Under the pieces are notes generated by a model. The model saw only the letters and a list, made by a program, of their open reading frames with translations. It was not told where the DNA came from and made no database searches. A stretch of DNA of 26,179 nt, from the NCBI GenBank assembly GCA_039925145.1, contig JBDSZL010000007.1, positions 1-26,179 on the forward strand. The letters are read 5' to 3'. Source of the DNA: JBDSZL01 sp039925145 (GTDB lineage Bacteria; Acidobacteriota; Vicinamibacteria; Vicinamibacterales; SCN-69-37). A program made the translations under genes and the position numbers. This document shows positions 21,547 to 26,179 of this stretch, one piece after another (the stretch's first letter is position 1; each line of letters opens with the position of its first letter).

Positions 21547-21981
21547 TCAAATCAACTCGCGCCAACTCTCCTCGTAACGTCGCGGGCCCGTGCGCTCCAT
21601 CGAGATCATCCCGTGGAGCGGGAACGGTCCGCTGGCTCCCAGCAGTCTCGCCAGGTCGGCCAACTGCGGCATATGCCCCGCAACGAGCACGTCGCGGTCC
21701 TCACCCTCGAGCACATCGCGTATCCAGTCCGGTGGATCCTCGGGTCGAAGCCCTCGCACCATTTTGAATTCCGCAAATGAATTGCAGTGTCGCAGAAACG
21801 CCTCGGCGGTCTGCCTCGCCCGCAACTTGCCGCTGTGCCAGATCGCTGCGGGCGCCACGCCACGCGCCGCCGCCCCCGACGCGAGTTGCTCGGCCTGCTG
21901 AAGACCCACACTCGACAGCGGTCGCTGGGGATCGACGCTTGGAAGAAGGGCGTCGGCGTGATGCACAAGATAGAGCCGCAT
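21547..21981 (-). CDS. sixA: Phosphohistidine phosphatase SixA-like
   Basis: A 144-residue histidine-phosphatase-superfamily protein, related to SixA, which removes phosphate from phosphohistidine in signalling and PTS proteins. The N-terminus MRLYLVHHADALLP carries the catalytic His8. The superfamily's preceding Arg (LVRHG/A) is His7 here, an altered phosphate-pocket residue; I recall similar substitutions in other SixA relatives, so activity is still possible. Other motifs are PLSSVGLQQAEQLA (21-34), HSGKLRARQTAEAF (49-62), GLRPEDPP (77-84) and the second catalytic His in VAGHMPQL (100-107). It starts 36 bp from the divergent MFS transporter TTG and is convergent with the glycine-zipper gene. 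Confidence 0.9.
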   Translation of the reverse strand: MRLYLVHHADALLPSVDPQRPLSSVGLQQAEQLASGAAARGVAPAAIWHSGKLRARQTAEAFLRHCNSFAEFKMVRGLRPEDPPDWIRDVLEGEDRDVLVAGHMPQLADLARLLGASGPFPLHGMISMERTGPRRYEESWRELI

Positions 21982-22003
21982 GGCGTCGCTCCTGGGGCCT
22001 CTG

Positions 22004-22009
22004 TATAGT
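22004..22009 (+). promoter_or_regulatory. Candidate -10 element (TATAGT) just before the MFS start
   Basis: In the 36-bp gap between the divergent sixA and MFS starts, TATAGT matches the sigma-70 -10 consensus at 5 of 6 bases. It lies 8 bases before the TTG start at 22018, so transcription would begin at about the start codon. No Shine-Dalgarno precedes this TTG, which would fit a leaderless mRNA. No good -35 is seen. Confidence 0.25.
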
Positions 22010-22017
22010 ACGGCGCG

Positions 22018-23322
22018 TTGACAGACCGCGTCATCCCCACTCGGGCAGTCGTGTCCTGGGTCGTCTACGACCTGGCGAACACGATCTTCTCCATGGGAGT
22101 CGTCTCACTCTACTTCTCCTTGTTCATCCAGGATCGAGTGGGCGTGGCGCGCGCCGACAGCACATACGGCCTCATCACGGCGGTGTCGATGGGCACGATC
22201 TTCCTGCTGTCTCCCCTGCTCGGGGCCATGACCGATCGCGCAAGACGGCGAATGCCCTTCCTGGTATGGAGCACGCTCGTTTGCTGTGCCGCCACGGCGT
22301 TTATCGGCGGGCCATTCAGCCGCTCAATCGTCCTCTTCGTCGTCGCCAACGCAGCCTACCAGGCGGGTCTGCAGTTCTATGATGCTCTGCTGCCCGAGGT
22401 CACCACCGAGTCGAATCGCGGACGCATCAGCGGAATTGGCGTCGGCGTGGGATACCTGGGATCGTATCTGGCCGTCGGGTTGGGGTTCCTCGTCCCCGCG
22501 GATCACCGCACGCTGGTCTTTCCCATCATCGCGGCGTCCTTCATGCTGTTCTCGCTCCCCTGCTTCTGGTTCGTCATCGAACGTGAAAACGCCCATCCGC
22601 GCCCCGTGTTTGGATGGCGTGTGATCCGCGAGTCGACGGCCGAGACACTGCGAACGCTGCGGTCGGGTCATCAGTTTCCGGGTCTGCTGCGCTTCCTGAT
22701 CGGAAGGGTCTTCTACACCGACGCCATCAACACGGTGATCGCGTACATGGCCCTGTACACGGTGAACGTGTCGGTCGCGTCAGGACTGTCGCAGGTCGAC
22801 GGTCGCAACCAGGCGCAACTGGTTCTCATGGTGGCAATCACGTGCGCGGTCATCGGTGGGGTCGCGTGGGGGTATGTCGTCGATCGCCTGGGTCCCAAAC
22901 GAACGCTCGACACCGTGCTGCTGCTCTGGATGATCACATTCGCGCTGGCTGCGGGCGTCGGAGCGTTTGCCCTGCGGCCCGTGTGGCTGTTCGTGGTCGC
23001 GAGCATGGCGGGCATTGCACTCGGCGGCGTGTGGGCAGCAGACCGGCCGCTGATGCTTCGACTCACGCCCCCGAATCGCGTCGGCGAGTTCTACGGCCTG
23101 TACGGCATGGTCGGCCGGTTTTCGGCAGTGTCAGGTCCACTGCTCTGGAGCGCCATCATGTATGCGGCCGTCGAGCGCGGCAAACTCCAGCCCCTGACAG
23201 GGCAGGCTCTTGCCATCACCTCACTGCTCGTCATGGTCATCGTGAGCTTTGCCATCCTCCGTCGCGTCACCGACGAGCACCGGAACTGGGCGGCGCTCAC
23301 TGACGGGACTCCAGTACTTTGA
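22018..23322 (+). CDS. MFS transporter, UMF1/Atg22-like family
   Basis: A 434-residue inner-membrane transporter. The N-terminus RAVVSWVVYDLANTIFSMGV and SLYFSLFIQDRVG is diagnostic of the UMF1 (Atg22-like) group. The MFS loop is GAMTDRARRRMPFLVWSTL. FYDALLPEVTTESNRGRISG is the conserved segment of helix 4-5, and GRVFYTDAINTVIAYMALY follows the central loop. About 12 hydrophobic segments are visible. The start is a TTG at 22018 with no Shine-Dalgarno; an in-frame GTG lies 12 codons later. The substrate is unknown; amino acid or small-molecule efflux is the usual family guess. Its 3' end overlaps the convergent glutathione peroxidase by 26 bp. Confidence 0.92.
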   Translation: MTDRVIPTRAVVSWVVYDLANTIFSMGVVSLYFSLFIQDRVGVARADSTYGLITAVSMGTIFLLSPLLGAMTDRARRRMPFLVWSTLVCCAATAFIGGPFSRSIVLFVVANAAYQAGLQFYDALLPEVTTESNRGRISGIGVGVGYLGSYLAVGLGFLVPADHRTLVFPIIAASFMLFSLPCFWFVIERENAHPRPVFGWRVIRESTAETLRTLRSGHQFPGLLRFLIGRVFYTDAINTVIAYMALYTVNVSVASGLSQVDGRNQAQLVLMVAITCAVIGGVAWGYVVDRLGPKRTLDTVLLLWMITFALAAGVGAFALRPVWLFVVASMAGIALGGVWAADRPLMLRLTPPNRVGEFYGLYGMVGRFSAVSGPLLWSAIMYAAVERGKLQPLTGQALAITSLLVMVIVSFAILRRVTDEHRNWAALTDGTPVL

Positions 23323-23818
23323 CGATCTCCGGTTCAATCGACTTCGGACTCACCCTCGATCCGTAGCGTCCAACGACGCTTCCATTGCCATCGACCAGGA
23401 ACTTCGTGAAGTTCCAGGCGATGCGCTGGAGGCCGAATACCCCTCCCTGCTGCGTTTTCAAGAATCGATACAGGGGATGCGCATCGGCCCCGTTTACGTC
23501 GACCTTCGAGAACATCGGAAACGTGACGTCGAACCGCTCGGTGCAGAACTCGCGAATCTGACGATCGTCGCCCGGCTCCTGATGGCCGAACTGGTCGCAC
23601 GGAAATCCCATCACGACGAGGCCTTGCGGCTGCCATCGCCGGTGAAGTGCTTCGAGTTCTCGATACTGAGGGGTAAACCCGCAATGGCTCGCCACGTTGA
23701 CGACGAGCAGAGCGGATCCCCGATAAGTCCGCAGACTCAGCGGCGTACCGTCAATCCTCGTCACGTCGATATCGAGGGTGTACAGATCGACCGGCCCGGT
23801 TTGCCTCAACGGCGCCAT
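23297..23818 (-). CDS. Glutathione peroxidase family protein (Cys type)
   Basis: A thiol peroxidase of 173 residues that reduces peroxides in the cytosol or periplasm; the bacterial Cys enzymes usually use thioredoxin rather than glutathione. The peroxidatic cysteine is in VNVASHCGFTPQYRELE (Cys46, Cys in place of selenocysteine). The second signature is GFPCDQFGHQEPG (71-83) with Gln80, and the WNFTKFLVDGNG segment (135-146) supplies Trp135 and Asn136, completing the catalytic tetrad. Cys92 lies in the region where the resolving cysteine of thioredoxin-dependent members is often found. No signal peptide is seen. Its start ATG (23818) lacks a clear Shine-Dalgarno. Its end overlaps the convergent MFS gene. 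Confidence 0.94.
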   Translation of the reverse strand: MAPLRQTGPVDLYTLDIDVTRIDGTPLSLRTYRGSALLVVNVASHCGFTPQYRELEALHRRWQPQGLVVMGFPCDQFGHQEPGDDRQIREFCTERFDVTFPMFSKVDVNGADAHPLYRFLKTQQGGVFGLQRIAWNFTKFLVDGNGSVVGRYGSRVSPKSIEPEIVKVLESRQ

Positions 23819-23944
23819 CGGGATGGAACGCTCGTCACAGCTGCAGGTGCAGTCGCCACCTCGTCATTGTACGAGGCGCGGGCACTCACGAGCGGCGAAG
23901 CGGAAACGCGGCTGCCGGCATGAATCGGACGGCCGCGTCGAGGT

Positions 23945-25120
23945 TCAAGGCTGCAGCACGACCTTCGTGCAGTCGTGCGCCTTGTCATGAAAGATTTTGT
24001 AGGCTTCGGCTGCGCGGTCGAGCGGCAACCGGTGACTGATCACGAACGACGGATCGATCGCGCCACCTTCGACGAGCGAGAGGAGCTTTGGCATATACCG
24101 ATGCACGTGGGTCTGCCCCATCTTGAACGTCAGCCCTTTCGCAAAGGCCGCGCCCATCGGCATCTTGTCCAGTAAGCCGCCGTAAACGCCTGGGATTGAG
24201 ACCACCCCACCCTTGCGGCACGCCATGATGGCCTGCCGCAGCGCTTCGAGCCGATCGGTCGCCATGAACGCCACGGTCTTCGCTATGTCGTAGTAGGCGC
24301 CGAGCGATCCGCTCCCGTGCGCCTCGAGGCCCACAGCGTCGATGCAGCCGTCCGGCCCTCGTCCGCCGGTCATTGACCTCAGTCGTTCGAGCAGATCCTC
24401 GGTCTCCTCGAAATTGATCGTCTCGGCGTTGCACTCTTCGCGCGCGAGGCGCAGTCGCTCTGGAACCCGATCGATCCCGATGACGCGCTCGGCGCCCAGC
24501 AGATACGCGCTCTTGATGGCGAACAGGCCTACCGGTCCGCAGCCCCACACGGCGATCACATCACCCGGCTGAATGTTGCAGTTCTCAGCCGCCATATATC
24601 CCGTCGGAAAAATGTCGGACAGAAACAGCACCTGCTCATCAGGCAACTCGGCTGGCACTTTGATGGGCCCGACGTCGGCAAAGGGGACACGCACGTATTC
24701 CGCTTGACCACCGGCATAGCCGCCATACATGTGGGAATAGCCGAACAGTCCGCTCCCGGAGTAGCCGTAGGTCTTCTCGAGCATCCACGCGTTGGGATTC
24801 GAGTTGTCGCACAGCGACGAGAGTCCCCGCTGGCACATCTCGCACTGGCCGCAGGCGATCGTGAAAGGGACGACGACGCGGTCGCCGGGTTTGAGGGTGC
24901 GGACGGCCGACCCAACATCGACCACCTCGCCCATGAACTCATGGCCGAGGATGTCGCCAGATTTCATCGACGGAATGAAGCCGTCGTAGAGGTGCAGATC
25001 CGAGCCGCAGATGGCCGTCGAGGTGACACGCAGAATTGCGTCACGCGGGTTGAGAATCGACGGGTCTGGCACTTGTTCGACCCGCACGTCGTGGGTGCCG
25101 CGCCAGCAGAGGGCCTTCAT
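23945..25120 (-). CDS. Zinc-dependent alcohol/formaldehyde dehydrogenase-like MDR enzyme
   Basis: A 391-residue medium-chain dehydrogenase of the formaldehyde dehydrogenase-like subgroup, oxidising an alcohol or aldehyde adduct with NAD(P)+. The catalytic zinc ligands are Cys38 (TAICGSDLHLYDG), His60 and Glu61 (GDILGHEFMGEVVDVG). The structural zinc cysteines are Cys90, Cys93, Cys96 and Cys104 (CGQCEMCQRGLSSLC). The dinucleotide motif is VWGCGPVGLFAIKSA (191-205). The ~20-residue insertion AWMLEKTYGYSGSGLFGYSH is typical of this subgroup. The start overlaps the SRPBCC stop (ATGA) and its GAGGAG ribosome binding site is within that gene, so the two are translationally coupled. The substrate is uncertain. 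Confidence 0.93.
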   Translation of the reverse strand: MKALCWRGTHDVRVEQVPDPSILNPRDAILRVTSTAICGSDLHLYDGFIPSMKSGDILGHEFMGEVVDVGSAVRTLKPGDRVVVPFTIACGQCEMCQRGLSSLCDNSNPNAWMLEKTYGYSGSGLFGYSHMYGGYAGGQAEYVRVPFADVGPIKVPAELPDEQVLFLSDIFPTGYMAAENCNIQPGDVIAVWGCGPVGLFAIKSAYLLGAERVIGIDRVPERLRLAREECNAETINFEETEDLLERLRSMTGGRGPDGCIDAVGLEAHGSGSLGAYYDIAKTVAFMATDRLEALRQAIMACRKGGVVSIPGVYGGLLDKMPMGAAFAKGLTFKMGQTHVHRYMPKLLSLVEGGAIDPSFVISHRLPLDRAAEAYKIFHDKAHDCTKVVLQP

Positions 25121-25848
25121 GCCGATCTCCTCATCATCCGCGCCACGGCTGAGCGGCGGCCAGAGGGCTGCCCCTGGGTCTTCGGCGTTTCGCCAGCCTC
25201 GAGGATCTGCTTCAGACGCCGCAGGTCCTCGCGCAGTCGCGACGCCGGACTCTGTCCCACGAGCCAGGCTACCGAAGCGCCCAGCTTGCCGGCCGGCGGC
25301 GCGTACTGCATCGTCACGTGAATCTCGGTGCCTCCACGCGGCGCCGGCTGAAAGCGGACCGACCCGGCACTGGCGACGTCAGCACCCGCGAGCGAGCGCC
25401 ATCCGATCAGCTCGGGCTCAATCTCGTTGATGACCTCGGCGTCCCACTCCACACGGATGCCGCCGGGACCGCGCGCCACCCAATGCGATCGGCAGTCATC
25501 AACGACGTCCACCCGTTCGAGCGTCTCCATGAAGAGCGGCAGGTTGCCCAGATTGCGCCAGAAGCGGTAGAGCTCGGTCACTGGCCGGTTGATCGTGATG
25601 CTCTCCTCGACGCGAATGCCTCTCGATCCCGAGAGGGCCTCCCGCGAGTCGTCACGGCGACGGCGGCGGCCTGTAGCGGCATTGACCGGACAGAAACCGG
25701 AAACGCCGCGTACGAGCAGACCGACCGCCGCAGCCCCGGTCGCTTGCCGGCGCTTGGGCTGTTGCTTGGCCGCATAAGCCATGAGCACGGCACCGGCAAG
25801 CACCGACGCCATACGTTCCCAGTCGTTCACGTTTCGCGCAACCCTCAC
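25117..25848 (-). CDS. DUF2892-like membrane segment fused to an SRPBCC (START-like) domain
   Basis: A predicted membrane-anchored START-like protein. From the GTG at 25848 (GGGAG six bases upstream) it has 243 residues; an ATG at 25899 in frame lacks a ribosome binding site. Residues 5-60 (NVNDWERMASVLAGAVLMAY, LLVRGVSGFCPVNAATG) match the small DUF2892/YgaP-type two-helix membrane segment. Residues 75-210 form an SRPBCC domain (ESITINRPVTELYRFWRNLG, PLFMETLERVDVV, WDAEVINEIEPELIGWRSL), a hydrophobic-ligand-binding fold. The C-terminal tail is basic (RRSAVARMMRRSA). It is co-translated with the downstream zinc dehydrogenase, a pairing I recall in other bacteria. A role in presenting a hydrophobic substrate at the membrane is inference. 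Confidence 0.85.
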   Translation of the reverse strand: MRVARNVNDWERMASVLAGAVLMAYAAKQQPKRRQATGAAAVGLLVRGVSGFCPVNAATGRRRRRDDSREALSGSRGIRVEESITINRPVTELYRFWRNLGNLPLFMETLERVDVVDDCRSHWVARGPGGIRVEWDAEVINEIEPELIGWRSLAGADVASAGSVRFQPAPRGGTEIHVTMQYAPPAGKLGASVAWLVGQSPASRLREDLRRLKQILEAGETPKTQGQPSGRRSAVARMMRRSA

Positions 25849-26179
25849 ACGACACTCCCGCGGCGTTCCTGGGCTGGCACGCGCCTGCGACGCCGACATG
25901 CGAGTTGGTGCAAACGGGAGACCAAGCTGGTCGCCCTGAGTCCCCCTCTCTGAGTCGGCACAAATCGCTGTGGCAGGCGCGGCTTGCCCTCATTCGGCAC
26001 GGTTCAGGCCCAGTGTGGGCCGTGGGCACGGCGCGCAAGGAACGCCAGCGACCCATGTAGTGGTGTAGATTCTGCAGCTCGCCAAGGGCCGCGAGCCCGG
26101 GGGCCCACCCGAGCGCGACACGGCCCCCCACGGCAGGAGTCGGGACAGACACTGAGTCGGGGTTGTGGCTCCTGGTAGC
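25849..26179. other. End of window: no gene recognised
   Basis: This 331-bp stretch upstream of the SRPBCC gene holds only overlapping open frames with Arg/Pro-rich, shadow-like translations and no recognised motif. A small 5-bp hairpin (GACCA/TGGTC) lies near 25920. The SRPBCC operon promoter should lie here, but I see no convincing -35/-10 pair. The start of an unseen gene beyond 26179 cannot be excluded. Confidence 0.4.

Noticed and set aside
23897..23934. Terminator after the zinc dehydrogenase gene
   Set aside because: The possible CGCGGC/GCCGCG stem has mismatches and a poor loop; too weak to annotate.
25652..26152. Minus-strand open frame of 166 codons at the window end
   Set aside because: It overlaps the SRPBCC gene in another frame and shows a Cys/Arg-rich, shadow-like composition; no ribosome binding site or family motif.

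Overview
This is a high-GC, densely coded bacterial chromosome segment. I see no tRNA, rRNA, CRISPR array, insertion sequence, integrase or phage gene. A neighbouring pair of secreted DUF1800 and DUF1501 proteins, glycine-zipper surface proteins, a type I QueF and generally Acidobacteriota-like proteins suggest a Vicinamibacteria-type acidobacterium. The lineage is an inference from protein character only.

Layout. Positions 1-4613 (minus strand) form one tight run, lpdA > 2-oxoacid dehydrogenase E2 > lipB > garD. It holds the E3 and E2 subunits of a lipoate-dependent complex, the enzyme that supplies octanoyl groups for lipoylation, and a galactarate dehydratase cut by the window edge. An HU-type protein (minus) and queF (plus) diverge from about 5.1-5.3 kb. 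Positions 5826-11686 (plus) hold the most striking element: a SNF2/RapA-type helicase whose stop overlaps (ATGA) the start of a 1146-residue Eco57I-type adenine-N6 DNA methyltransferase. The pair resembles the DrmD-DrmMI half of class 1 DISARM, but no DrmA/B/C-like gene lies on either side. Next come a small exported protein of unknown function (plus) and an MFS exporter (minus) with interlocking stop codons, a glycine-zipper lipoprotein (minus), and the DUF1800-DUF1501 pair (plus). A solitary BMC-H microcompartment shell protein follows (plus), tail-to-tail with a minus-strand thiO > pterin dehydratase > MerR-like regulator cluster. The last part carries a second glycine-zipper protein (plus), sixA (minus), a UMF1-type MFS transporter (plus), a glutathione peroxidase (minus), and an SRPBCC > zinc alcohol dehydrogenase operon (minus).

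Most genes are metabolic housekeeping. The accessory items worth attention are the helicase-methyltransferase pair (a possible minimal DISARM-like defence module with a hairpin over its ribosome binding site), the orphan microcompartment shell protein, and strong GC-rich hairpins without U-tracts placed just after stop codons. Convergent genes are packed so tightly that two pairs share the same TTAG and one pair overlaps by 26 bp.
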